Shown in pieces: positions 54,251-62,985 of a DNA stretch of 64,000 bases. Location: assembly GCF_042646605.1 (NCBI RefSeq), contig NZ_JBHRUG010000001.1, positions 1-64,000 of the forward strand. Reading direction: 5' to 3'. A model generated the notes under the pieces. The model saw nothing but the letters and a program-made list of their open reading frames with translations, made no database searches and was not told the origin of the DNA. Numbering within the stretch: position 1 is the first letter of the stretch; every line of letters starts with the position of its first letter. The position numbers and the translations under genes are program-made. This DNA comes from Litchfieldella rifensis (GTDB taxonomy: Bacteria > Pseudomonadota > Gammaproteobacteria > Pseudomonadales > Halomonadaceae).

Positions 54251-54470
54251 AGTCGCGACCCTCCTCGACGCTGTCGTTGGCCGCCACCAGCAGTTGCCAG
54301 CCCACCAGCGAGGCCACCGGGTTACCGTGCAGGTCTTCGGCCAGCACCCGGTCCAGGGCATTTTCCAGACGACAGGATTCACGTAGGCCGGATGGGGTCG
54401 CGGCTGCGATCAGGCGTGCCCGGGCGCTCTCCAGGTCGAGCAGACCGGTGCCGAGCTCGGCGCAACTCAT
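54216..54470 (-). pseudogene. Truncated molybdopterin molybdenumtransferase (MoeA N-terminal fragment)
   Basis: The 84-codon frame begins after a perfect AGGAGG and contains LENALDRVLAEDLHG and the later NDSVEEGRDYAF, which match the N-terminal domain of MoeA (RVLAEDL and the DNSAMDGYAF region). Full MoeA proteins have about 400 residues; all catalytic domains are missing here. The start overlaps the moaB stop by four bases and the stop overlaps the Dnr-like start by 35 bases. The frame is intact and has good signals, so it may still be translated to couple its neighbours. Confidence 0.55.
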
Positions 54471-55045
54471 ACGCCCTCCTTGGCTGTCGCACTGCTGCCC
54501 GGTTGACGGCTGGCACAGTGCTCGGCCTCGGGCAGCACCATGGCGACGAAATTGCACGGTCGGGTGCGCGCGTCGAGCTGCGAGACAAGAATGCCGTTCC
54601 AGGCCATGGCACAAGCCCTAGGCGAGCCGGGCATGGCGAAGACCAGGGTACGGTTGGCGACGCCCGCCACGGCCCGCGATTGGATCGTCGAGGCGCCGAT
54701 GCTGGCGAACGAGAGCTGACGGAACAGCTCGCCGTAGCCGTCGATGGCCTTGTCGAACAATGGCGTCAGCGCTTCCGGTGTGGTGTCACGCGCGGTGAAG
54801 CCGGTACCACCGTTGACCAGGATCGCCTGGACGTCGTCGCGGGCGACCCACTGCGAGACCGCGGCACGAATCTGGTAGATGTCATCGGGCACGATGCGGC
54901 GCTCGATCAAGTCATGCCCGGTCTCGGTCAGCCGTGCTTCGAGCAGGTCACCGCTGCCATCCTCGGCGAAGCCACGGGTGTCGGAGACGGTGAGCACGGC
55001 GATGCCAAGCGGCACGAAGGGTGCGTCTGCAGAAACATGGGCCAT
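54467..55045 (-). CDS. moaB: Molybdenum cofactor biosynthesis protein B
   Basis: The 192-residue protein belongs to the MoaB/MogA family (molybdopterin adenylylation): ILTVSDTRG near the N terminus, NGGTGFTARDTTPEAL and FAMPGSPRACAMAW are its conserved loops. It provides molybdenum cofactor for NarG, encoded in the same operon direction. The first ATG (55045) follows AGGAGAGCTTG. It lies 9 bp after ppiC. Confidence 0.9.
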   Translation of the reverse strand: MAHVSADAPFVPLGIAVLTVSDTRGFAEDGSGDLLEARLTETGHDLIERRIVPDDIYQIRAAVSQWVARDDVQAILVNGGTGFTARDTTPEALTPLFDKAIDGYGELFRQLSFASIGASTIQSRAVAGVANRTLVFAMPGSPRACAMAWNGILVSQLDARTRPCNFVAMVLPEAEHCASRQPGSSATAKEGV

Positions 55046-55054
55046 CAAGCTCTC

Positions 55055-55867
55055 CTATTGCATCAGGCTGCTATCGGATTCATCATCGAGAGCGATACCG
55101 TCGACACCGGTCCGCGACTCGAGCGCCAGCAGATAATGGCGCAGGACGCGGCGAGTGGCCTGTTCACGCAGCGTGTGGCGGACCCGCTCGGCGACTCGCT
55201 CGAAGGGCAACGCATGACCCTCGCGACGTTCGTCGATCACGACCACGTGCCAACCGTAGCGCGAGGCCAGCGGCCGCTCGTGCAGGCCTTCGGGCAGGTG
55301 CTGCAGGGCACGGTCGAGTTCGGCGACGGTCTGGCCCGGCGCCAGCCAGCCCAGCTCACCGCCCTCATCTCTCGACGGGCACGCGCTATGACGCTGGGCG
55401 AATTCGGTGAAACGCCCGGGTGCCGCCGTAAGCGCCTCGATCAGTTCCTGACCGAGCCGGTACTGGGCATCGCGAGCCTCGGCGTCGTCAGGAGCGGCGG
55501 CCAGCAACACATGGCGCACGCGTACCCGACCAGGTTCGCTGAAACGGGTCGGCGCTGCGGCATAGAAACGGCGGCAGTCGTCATCGCTGGGCTCGGGGAC
55601 GTCAAGCTCCTCTTCGAGCAGTGTGGCGATCACCAGGTCGGTTTCCTCCTCTCCCGTCACGTCCAGGCCGAGTTCCGCGGCACGCTGGCGCAGCAATTCG
55701 CGCACCACTAAGGCACGGACCGCCTTGAGCTGGGCGCTGCCGGCGTTGTCCGCCGGGTGGTACTGCATCTCGCGGGCGATGGCCTCTTCACTGATCGTGG
55801 CCTCGCCGACCTGGATGGGCGGGGGAATGACGCTCCCCGGCAGTTGTTCGATCTCGATCATCTGCAT
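55055..55867 (-). CDS. Parvulin-type peptidyl-prolyl isomerase (PpiC/NifM-like)
   Basis: The 270-residue protein has an N-terminal helical chaperone part and a C-terminal parvulin domain (about 115-230; VRHVLLAAAPDD, ACPSRDEGGELGWLAPGQTV, PLASRYGWHVVVIDE). No signal peptide is visible, so it should be cytoplasmic. In nar operons of halomonads and pseudomonads a similar gene follows narI, where it is thought to assist nitrate reductase folding. AGGGA precedes the ATG. Confidence 0.85.
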   Translation of the reverse strand: MQMIEIEQLPGSVIPPPIQVGEATISEEAIAREMQYHPADNAGSAQLKAVRALVVRELLRQRAAELGLDVTGEEETDLVIATLLEEELDVPEPSDDDCRRFYAAAPTRFSEPGRVRVRHVLLAAAPDDAEARDAQYRLGQELIEALTAAPGRFTEFAQRHSACPSRDEGGELGWLAPGQTVAELDRALQHLPEGLHERPLASRYGWHVVVIDERREGHALPFERVAERVRHTLREQATRRVLRHYLLALESRTGVDGIALDDESDSSLMQ

Positions 55868-55931
55868 GGTGTTGTCCCTTATTAGTTCGAAACAATCTCG
55901 AAAAACTGAGCGAGCGAAGGCCAGACTAGGC

Positions 55932-55993
55932 GGGGATCAGTGAAAAAAGCGGAGTTTACGAGTTTGTAAATGAGCATTTTTAAACTGATCCCC
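55932..55993. repeat. Concentric 62-bp interrupted palindrome between narI and ppiC
   Basis: GGGGATCAGT (55932-55941) pairs perfectly with ACTGATCCCC (55984-55993). Inside, TTTAC (55955-55959) pairs with GTAAA (55966-55970) around a 6-nt loop. Both repeats have the same center (55962.5), and A5/T5 and GC/GC pairs lie between. As RNA this is one long hairpin in the middle of the nar operon. It could attenuate ppiC and the genes beyond, or stabilise the narGHJI message. Confidence 0.75.
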
Positions 55994-56022
55994 AACAACG
56001 TATGGCCGAGCACAGCCAGTTT

Positions 56023-56700
56023 TCAGGCCCGGCGGCGAACAATCTGATACCGCCGCGTTACATACCCGAGCGGTACACTCCACACATGCACCAGACGTGT
56101 GAACGGGAATACCAGCACAATGGTCAGGCCGACCAGGATGTGCAGCTTGTAGATCAGGCCAATGCCTTCCAGATGCGCGGCAGCGCCGCCCTGGAAGAAC
56201 ACGATGGACTGGGCCCAGTGGGCGAGCCGGATCATCACGCCGCCATCGAGATGGCCGAGCGCCGGAATGATAGTCGCGAGGCCCAGCGTCACCTGCACCA
56301 CCAGCAAACCGATGATCAGCGTGTCCATGGGACTGGACGAGGCCCGCACGCGGGCGTTGGTCAGGCGGCGATGGAACAGCATGGCGCCGCCGACCAGGCA
56401 CATCACCCCGGCGATGCCACCGACCACGATCGCGATCACCTGCTTGGTACCGGCGCTCATGAACGGTGCGTAGACCCAGTGCGGGGTCAGCAAGCCGACC
56501 AAGTGGCCGAAAAAGATCGTGATGATGCCGATATGGAACAGGTTGCTGGCCAGGCGCATATGCTTCGACGACAACATCTGGCTGGAACCGGTCTTCCAAC
56601 CGTACTGGCCGTGATCGAAGCGCAGCAGGCTGCCAATCAGGAAGACACTGCCGGCCAGGTAGGGGTAGAGCCCGAACAGTAATGAGTCGAGATAATTCAT
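56023..56700 (-). CDS. narI: Respiratory nitrate reductase, gamma subunit (cytochrome b)
   Basis: The 225-residue membrane protein has five hydrophobic segments and carries histidines in SNLFHIGIITIFFGHLVGL and in KLHILVGLTIVLVFPFTRLVHVW that fit axial ligands of the two b-type hemes. It oxidises quinol and passes electrons to NarH. ATG 56700 follows CGGAGACCTGTC and lies 13 bp after narJ; a longer frame overlapping narJ is rejected. Confidence 0.95.
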   Translation of the reverse strand: MNYLDSLLFGLYPYLAGSVFLIGSLLRFDHGQYGWKTGSSQMLSSKHMRLASNLFHIGIITIFFGHLVGLLTPHWVYAPFMSAGTKQVIAIVVGGIAGVMCLVGGAMLFHRRLTNARVRASSSPMDTLIIGLLVVQVTLGLATIIPALGHLDGGVMIRLAHWAQSIVFFQGGAAAHLEGIGLIYKLHILVGLTIVLVFPFTRLVHVWSVPLGYVTRRYQIVRRRA

Positions 56701-56713
56701 GACAGGTCTCCGG

Positions 56714-57481
56714 TTATCGTTTCTGGGCGGAGCTGGCGGGCTCGAGAATGCGCACCGCCTCGCCCTGGGTCGCCCGCTTGCGCTCGGCCAGCCGTCGCCC
56801 CTCGGCGGATTGCAGCGCGCAGTCCTGGTCGGACGCGGCGGAGAAGCGCACCGCCTCCTCCTCCCACACTGCGTCCAGCGCCTGGGGCGTATCGTCGCGC
56901 TCCTCCTCGCACACCTTGGAGCGGTAGCGATCGACGTCGGCTTCGGCACCGATCAGTGCCAGAAGCGCCAGCGGTACCCGGGCGTGTTCGGCATCACGCT
57001 CTTCCAGCCGCGCAGCGAGCAACGCCAGGATGTGGCGGATCTCGCCCAGCCAGCGGGCGATCTCGGCCTCCGAGCGTGTGGACAGGTACTCGAGGAACAG
57101 CGGCAGGTAATCCGGCAGTTCGCGAGCGTCGAGCTCGAAACCGGCGGCCTCGTACTCGGCCAGCAGGTCGACCATGGCCTGGCCGCGGTCGCGCGATTCG
57201 CCGTGCACGTGCTCGAACAGCAGCAGCGAGGTCGCGCGCCCCTTGTCGAACTGGGCCACGTACGTGGCCTGCAGTTCGAGCAGATCGGTGTCGGCGATGC
57301 GCTGGCACCAGGCCATCAGCTCGGTGCGCAGTACCGCGGACCAGCGACGCTCGGCGCCGAGGATCTCGATCATGTCCCCCGCCGCTTCCTGCAGCTCGGG
57401 CGTCGGGTAGTCGAGCAGGCGGGCCAGCACACGCAGGCTGCGCATGCCGACGGGCTCGATTTGCAGTGCCGCCTCAGCCAT
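56714..57481 (-). CDS. narJ: Nitrate reductase assembly chaperone
   Basis: The 255-residue protein belongs to the NarJ/TorD chaperone family: RSLRVLARLLDYPTPELQEA and DLLELQATYVAQFDKGRATSL, then HVHGESRDRGQAMVDLLAEYEAAGFEL. It assists NarG maturation and is not part of the final enzyme. It overlaps narH by eight bases, with GAGGAGG as ribosome site. Confidence 0.95.
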   Translation of the reverse strand: MAEAALQIEPVGMRSLRVLARLLDYPTPELQEAAGDMIEILGAERRWSAVLRTELMAWCQRIADTDLLELQATYVAQFDKGRATSLLLFEHVHGESRDRGQAMVDLLAEYEAAGFELDARELPDYLPLFLEYLSTRSEAEIARWLGEIRHILALLAARLEERDAEHARVPLALLALIGAEADVDRYRSKVCEEERDDTPQALDAVWEEEAVRFSAASDQDCALQSAEGRRLAERKRATQGEAVRILEPASSAQKR

Positions 57482-59051
57482 GACTCACCTCCTCACTCTT
57501 GTCATCGCTCTGGGCCTGCGGATCGTAGACGTCGACCGGCTGCACCAGCTTGGTGGTCTGCTTGCGGCCGCCAAACAGGCTCGCCTCGCTGTCGCCGCCA
57601 TGGCAGCCATTGCCGAAGCTGAAGCCGCAGCCGCCGCGCTCGGGGAAGGCTTCGGTAGCCATCTCGCGATGGCTGGTCGGCACCACGAAGCGGTCCTCGT
57701 AATTCGCGATGGCGAGATAGCGGTACATCTCCTCCACCTGGGCTTCGGTCAGGTCCACGGCCTCCAGCACACTGGCATCGGCCTGGCCTTCGACATGCTT
57801 GCCGCGCATGTAGACGCGCATCGCCATCAAGCGCTTGAGGGCCAGCACCACGGGCTCCTCCTCGCCGGCGGCAAGCAGGTTGGCCAGGTACTTCACCGGG
57901 ATACGCAGCGATTCGATCCTGGGCAGCACGCCGTCGTATTCGACGTGACCAGCTTCCGCCGCGGACTGGATCGGCGACAGCGGCGGCACGTACCAGACCA
58001 TCGGCAGGGTGCGGTATTCGGGATGCAGCGGCAGCGCCAGCCCCCAGTCGATGGCCAGCTTGTAGACCGGCGACGCCTGGGCAGCCTTGATCACGCTGTC
58101 GGGGATGCCGTCCTGCTTCGCTTGGGCGACCACCTTCGGGTCGTGCGGATCGAGGAAGATCTCGCACTGGCGGTGGTAGAGATCACGCTCGTCGGCGGAG
58201 CTGGCCACTTCCTCGATACGGTCGGCATCGTAGAGCAGCACGCCGAGATAGCGGATGCGGCCCACGCAGGTCTCGGAGCACACGGTCGGTTGACCGGCCT
58301 CGATACGCGGGTAGCAGAAGATGCACTTCTCGGATTTGCCGGTCTTCCAGTTGTAGTAGATCTTCTTGTACGGGCAGCCGGAGATGCACATCCGCCAGCC
58401 GCGACACTTGTCCTGGTCGATCAGCACGATGCCGTCTTCCTCACGCTTGTAGATCGCGCCACTCGGGCACGACGCCACGCACGTCGGGTTGAGGCAGTGC
58501 TCGCACAGCCGGGGCAGGTACATCATGAAGGTGTTCTCGAACTGGCCGTAGATATCGGCCTGGACCTGTTCGAAGTTGGCATCCTTGCGGCGCTTGGCGA
58601 ACTCGGTACCGAGGATCTCCTCCCAGTTCGGGCCCCATTCGATCTTGTTCATGCGCTCGCCGGAAATCAGCGAACGCGGGCGCGCCACCGGCTGATGATC
58701 GCTTTGCTTGGCGGTGTGCAGGTGCTGGTAGTCGAAATCGAACGGCTCGTAGTAGTCATCGATCTCGGGCAGGTCGGGGTTGGCGAAGATGTTCGCCAGC
58801 ACCCGCCACTTGCCGCCGATACGCGGTTCGATCCTGCCGTCCTTGCGACGCAGCCAGCCGCCCTTCCACTTCTGCTGGTTCTCCCACTCCTTGGGATACC
58901 CGATCCCGGGCTTGGTCTCGACGTTGTTGAACCAGGCGTACTCCACGCCCTCGCGACTGGTCCAGACGTTCTTGCAGGTCACCGAGCAGGTGTGACAGCC
59001 GATGCACTTGTCGAGGTTGAGGACCATGCCTACCTGTGAACGGATCTTCAT
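57474..59051 (-). CDS. narH: Respiratory nitrate reductase, beta subunit
   Basis: The 525-residue iron-sulfur subunit contains the four cluster motifs: CIGCHTCSVTCKN, CEHCLNPTCVASC, CRGWRMCISGCPYKK (with Trp in place of a Cys, as for the 3Fe-4S cluster) and CIFCYPRIE / CSETCVGR. It conducts electrons from NarI to NarG on the cytoplasmic membrane face. Its ATG overlaps the narG stop (ATGA). Confidence 0.97.
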   Translation of the reverse strand: MKIRSQVGMVLNLDKCIGCHTCSVTCKNVWTSREGVEYAWFNNVETKPGIGYPKEWENQQKWKGGWLRRKDGRIEPRIGGKWRVLANIFANPDLPEIDDYYEPFDFDYQHLHTAKQSDHQPVARPRSLISGERMNKIEWGPNWEEILGTEFAKRRKDANFEQVQADIYGQFENTFMMYLPRLCEHCLNPTCVASCPSGAIYKREEDGIVLIDQDKCRGWRMCISGCPYKKIYYNWKTGKSEKCIFCYPRIEAGQPTVCSETCVGRIRYLGVLLYDADRIEEVASSADERDLYHRQCEIFLDPHDPKVVAQAKQDGIPDSVIKAAQASPVYKLAIDWGLALPLHPEYRTLPMVWYVPPLSPIQSAAEAGHVEYDGVLPRIESLRIPVKYLANLLAAGEEEPVVLALKRLMAMRVYMRGKHVEGQADASVLEAVDLTEAQVEEMYRYLAIANYEDRFVVPTSHREMATEAFPERGGCGFSFGNGCHGGDSEASLFGGRKQTTKLVQPVDVYDPQAQSDDKSEEVSHG

Positions 59052-62000
59052 TTCACGGCCTCCTGTACGTAGTCATTGCCCTCACCGTCCAACCAGTCGA
59101 CACGCCCCATCTTGCGCACCATGACGAACTCGTCGCGGTTGGAGCCGACCGTTCCGTAGTAGTTGAAGCTATAGGAGAGCTGCGCGTAGCCGCCGATCAT
59201 GTGGGTTGGCTTGGGACACACGCGCGTCACCGAGTTATGGATGCCGCCGCGAGTGCCGGTGACCTCGGAACCCGGCACGTTCACGTTGCGCTCCTGGGCG
59301 TGGTACATCATCACCATGCCGTTCTTGACCCGCTGGCTGACCACCGCCCGCGCGGCGATCGAACCGTTGGCGTTGTAGACCTCGATCCAGTCGTTGTCCT
59401 CGACGCCGATATCCAAGGCATCGTCCTCGGAGAGCCATACCACCGGGCCGCCACGGTTGAGCGTCAGCATCAGCAGGTTGTCGCTGTAGGTGGAGTGGAT
59501 CCCCCACTTCTGGTGCGGGGTGATGAAGTTCAGCGCCTTGCTCGGGAAACCGTTATCGGCCGGCAGCGTGAAGCCCTTGACCGCCTTGGTGTCGATGGGC
59601 GGGCGGTAGACCAGCAGGCTTTCGCCGAAGGCACGCATCCAGGGGTGGTCCTGATAGAACTGCTGGCGGCCACTCACCGTGCGCCATGGAATCAACTCGT
59701 GGACGTTGGTGTAGCCGGCGTTGTAGGAGACATGCTCGTCCTCGAGGCCGGACCAGGTCGGGCTGGAGATGATCTTGCGCGGCTGGGCGACCACGTCGCG
59801 GAAACGGATCTTCTCCTCTTCCTTGTTCACCGCCAGATGGGTATGGTCGCGGCCGGTGATCTTCGACAGCGCGCCCCAGGCCTTGACCGCTACCTGGCCG
59901 TTGGTTTCCGGCGCCAGCGACAGGATCACCTCGGCGGCGTCGATCGCCGTCTCGATCTTCGGGCGGCCCTTGGCCGGCCCTTCCTGCTTGACGTAGTTGA
60001 GCTTGCCGAGCAGCTCGATCTCGCTGTCGGTGTTCCAGCTGATGCCCTTGCCGCCGTTGCCGAGCTTGCCCAGCGCCGGGCCGAGCGAGGTGAAGCGCTC
60101 GTAGGTGGCCGGATAGTCGCGCTTGACCTCGATCAATGCCGGCATGGTCTTGCCGGGGATCGGCGCGCACTCGCCTTTCTTCCAGTCCTTGACCTCGGGC
60201 TGGGAAAGCTCGGCGGGCGAGTCGTGCTGGTGTGGCAGGGTGACCAGGTCGGTCTCCTCGCCCAGGTGCCCCACGCAGACCTGGGAGAAGGCCTTGGCGA
60301 TGCCCTTGTAGATCTCCCAGTCGCTGCGCGACTCCCACGCCGGATCGGTGGCCGCGGTCAGCGGGTGGATGAAGGGGTGCATGTCGGACGTGTTGAGGTC
60401 GTCCTTCTCGTACCAGGTCGCCGTCGGCAGCACGATATCCGAGTAGAGGCAGGTGGTGGACATGCGGAAGTCCAACGTCACCAGCAGGTCGAGCTTGCCC
60501 TCGGGGGCCTCGTCGTGCCACATCACCTCTTCTGGCTTACTGCGACCTTCGACGCCCAGATCCTTGCCCTGGATACCGTGACGGGTGCCCAGCAGGTACT
60601 TGAGCATGTACTCGTGGCCCTTGCCGGAGCTGCCCAGCAGGTTGGAACGCCAGATGAACATGTTGCGCGGGAAGTTCCGCGGGTCGTCCGGATCTTCCGC
60701 AGCAAAAGCCAACTGATTACAAGTCAGTTGGTCCACGACATAGTCGACGGTGGACTTGCCGGCGGCCTTGGCTTCTTCCGCCAGGCGCAGCGGGTTGGTA
60801 CCGAGCTGCGGCGCGGAGGGCAGCCAGCCCATGCGCTCGGAGCGCACATTGAAGTCGATCAGGCTACCGCTATAGTCGGCCGGATTGGCCAGCGGCGAGA
60901 GGATCTCCTTGACGTCGAGCTTCTCGTAGCGCCACTGGCTGGAATGGTTGTAGAAGAACGAGGTGGAGTTCATGTGGCGCGGCGGACGCGTCCAGTCGAG
61001 GCCGAACGCCAGCGGTTGCCAGCCGGTCTGCGGACGCAGTTTCTCCTGCCCCACGTAGTGGGCCCAGCCGCCGCCGCTCTGACCGATGCAGCCGCACATC
61101 ACCAGCATGTTGATCAGCCCACGGTAGTTCATGTCCATGTGGTACCAGTGGTTCATGCCGGCACCGACGATGATCATGCTGCGGCCGCGGGTCTTGTCGG
61201 CGTTGTCGGCGAACTCGCGAGCGATACGGATACACTGCTCGGCGGGCACGCCGGTGATCTTCTCCTGCCAGGCCGGGGTGTAGGGCTTGATCTGATCGAA
61301 GGTCGTGGCACCGTCGTCCTCGCCCTCTTTCCCAAACCCTCGATCGATGCCGTAGTTGGCACACATCAGGTCGAATACGGTGACCGCCAGCACATCGCTG
61401 CCGTCGGCCTTCTGCAGGCGCTTGGCGGGCAGGCTGTGGTACAGCAGCTCGTCTCCCGCCACATGATCGAAATGCTCGTGGGCAATGCCACCGAAGTAGG
61501 GGAACGCCACCCTGGCCACATCGTCGTTCTTGTCGGCCAGGCTCAGCAGCGGCTTGATCTCCTCACCGTCGGCATCACGCGACTCGAGATTCCACTTGCC
61601 CTGGTTGCCCTCCTTCTCGCCGCTATTTTCACCCCAACGGAAACCGATCGAGCCACGTGGCACGACGAGTCGATCGGACAATTCGTCCCACGCCACGGTC
61701 TTCCACTCGGGGTTGTTGTCCTGGCCCAGGTTGGCGGCGAAGTCGCTGGCACGGAGCTGCTTGCCGGGTACGAAGCTGCCGTCGTCACGCTTCTCGAGCT
61801 CGACCAGGAACGGCATGTCGGTGTAGCGACGCACATAGTCGGTGAAGTAGGCGCTGGGCTTGTCGAGGTGGAACTGCTTGAGGATCACATGGCCCATGGC
61901 CATGGCCAGTGCGGCGTCGGTGCCCTGCTTGGCAGAGAGCCATTCGTCGGTCAGTTTGGAGACCTCGGCATAGTCCGGTGTGATGGACACGGTCTTGGTG

Positions 62001-62824
62001 CCCTTGTAGCGCACCTCGGTGAAGAAATGAGCGTCGGGGGTACGGGTCTGGGGCACGTTGGAGCCCCAGGCAATGATGTAGCCGGAGTTGTACCAGTCGG
62101 CGGATTCGGGCACGTCGGTCTGCTCGCCCCAGGTCATCGGCGAGGCTGGCGGCAGGTCGCAGTACCAGTCGTAGAAGCTCATGCACACGCCACCGATCAG
62201 CGACAGGTAGCGGCTGCCCGCGGCGTAGGAAACCATCGACATGGCCGGAATCGGCGAGAAACCGAGGATGCGGTCGGGTCCGTACTGCTTGGCGGTATAG
62301 ACGTTGGAAGCGGCGATCAGCTCGTTGAGCTCGTCCCAGTCGGCACGCACGAAGCCGCCCATGCCGCGGGCGCGCTTGTACTGTTTGGTCTTGGCCGGGT
62401 CCTCGACGATCGACGCCCAAGCCTCGACCGGATCGCCCTTCTCCCGCTTCGCCTCGCGCCACAGCGCCAGCAGCGGCTTGCGGATCATCGGATGCTTCAA
62501 GCGGTTGGCGCTGTACAGGTACCAGGAGTAGCTGGCACCCCGCGGACAACCGCGCGGCTCGTGGTTGGGCAGGTCGGGGCGGGTGCGCGGGTAGTCGGTC
62601 TGCTGGGTCTCCCAGGTGACCAGGCCGTTCTTGACATAGATCTTCCAGCTGCATGAGCCGGTGCAGTTCACCCCGTGGGTGCTGCGCACGATCTTGTCGT
62701 GTTGCCAACGGGCGCGATAACCGTCTTCCCAGGCGCGGGATTCGTCGCGAACCTCACCATGGTCGTTGGCGAAGGGCTCGCGCGTCTTGCGAAAGAAATT
62801 CAGCCGGTCAATGAAATGACTCAT
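59048..62824 (-). CDS. narG: Respiratory nitrate reductase, alpha subunit
   Basis: The 1258-residue Mo-bis-MGD enzyme reduces nitrate to nitrite at the cytoplasmic face of the membrane. The FS0 cluster ligands appear as HGVNCTGSCSW and HEPRGCPRG (His plus three Cys). The region YNSGYIIAWGSNVPQTRTPDAHFF holds the molybdenum-proximal residues. Length equals that of known NarG. GGAGATCGACC precedes the ATG. The 161-bp spacer to narK holds a possible promoter, but no FNR box could be recognised with confidence. Confidence 0.97.
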   Translation of the reverse strand: MSHFIDRLNFFRKTREPFANDHGEVRDESRAWEDGYRARWQHDKIVRSTHGVNCTGSCSWKIYVKNGLVTWETQQTDYPRTRPDLPNHEPRGCPRGASYSWYLYSANRLKHPMIRKPLLALWREAKREKGDPVEAWASIVEDPAKTKQYKRARGMGGFVRADWDELNELIAASNVYTAKQYGPDRILGFSPIPAMSMVSYAAGSRYLSLIGGVCMSFYDWYCDLPPASPMTWGEQTDVPESADWYNSGYIIAWGSNVPQTRTPDAHFFTEVRYKGTKTVSITPDYAEVSKLTDEWLSAKQGTDAALAMAMGHVILKQFHLDKPSAYFTDYVRRYTDMPFLVELEKRDDGSFVPGKQLRASDFAANLGQDNNPEWKTVAWDELSDRLVVPRGSIGFRWGENSGEKEGNQGKWNLESRDADGEEIKPLLSLADKNDDVARVAFPYFGGIAHEHFDHVAGDELLYHSLPAKRLQKADGSDVLAVTVFDLMCANYGIDRGFGKEGEDDGATTFDQIKPYTPAWQEKITGVPAEQCIRIAREFADNADKTRGRSMIIVGAGMNHWYHMDMNYRGLINMLVMCGCIGQSGGGWAHYVGQEKLRPQTGWQPLAFGLDWTRPPRHMNSTSFFYNHSSQWRYEKLDVKEILSPLANPADYSGSLIDFNVRSERMGWLPSAPQLGTNPLRLAEEAKAAGKSTVDYVVDQLTCNQLAFAAEDPDDPRNFPRNMFIWRSNLLGSSGKGHEYMLKYLLGTRHGIQGKDLGVEGRSKPEEVMWHDEAPEGKLDLLVTLDFRMSTTCLYSDIVLPTATWYEKDDLNTSDMHPFIHPLTAATDPAWESRSDWEIYKGIAKAFSQVCVGHLGEETDLVTLPHQHDSPAELSQPEVKDWKKGECAPIPGKTMPALIEVKRDYPATYERFTSLGPALGKLGNGGKGISWNTDSEIELLGKLNYVKQEGPAKGRPKIETAIDAAEVILSLAPETNGQVAVKAWGALSKITGRDHTHLAVNKEEEKIRFRDVVAQPRKIISSPTWSGLEDEHVSYNAGYTNVHELIPWRTVSGRQQFYQDHPWMRAFGESLLVYRPPIDTKAVKGFTLPADNGFPSKALNFITPHQKWGIHSTYSDNLLMLTLNRGGPVVWLSEDDALDIGVEDNDWIEVYNANGSIAARAVVSQRVKNGMVMMYHAQERNVNVPGSEVTGTRGGIHNSVTRVCPKPTHMIGGYAQLSYSFNYYGTVGSNRDEFVMVRKMGRVDWLDGEGNDYVQEAVK

Positions 62825-62985
62825 GGTCGATCTCCAGGCTCCTCATCAATGGGCGACCGCTCGAGGCGGCTCCTGATAAGGATTCTGGGAGATCGATCGG
62901 CGAATTACTGCCCGGTTACCTCCATATACCCGGGTTCTACCCACAAGGGGATAGAGGCCCGTGTCATGCGGGTTACGTCATTGGT

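Noticed and set aside
57444..59039. 531-codon plus-strand ORF opposite narH
   Set aside because: Same effect: an antisense shadow of a strongly biased gene.
59036..62656. 1206-codon plus-strand ORF opposite narG
   Set aside because: It mirrors the narG frame through codon bias. The protein is rich in repeated Val/Gly/His without fold motifs, while narG is clear.
62825..62985. FNR or NarL boxes between narK and narG
   Set aside because: No TTGAT-N4-ATCAA and no paired TACYNMT heptamers were convincing. The main promoter may lie upstream of narK, outside the window.
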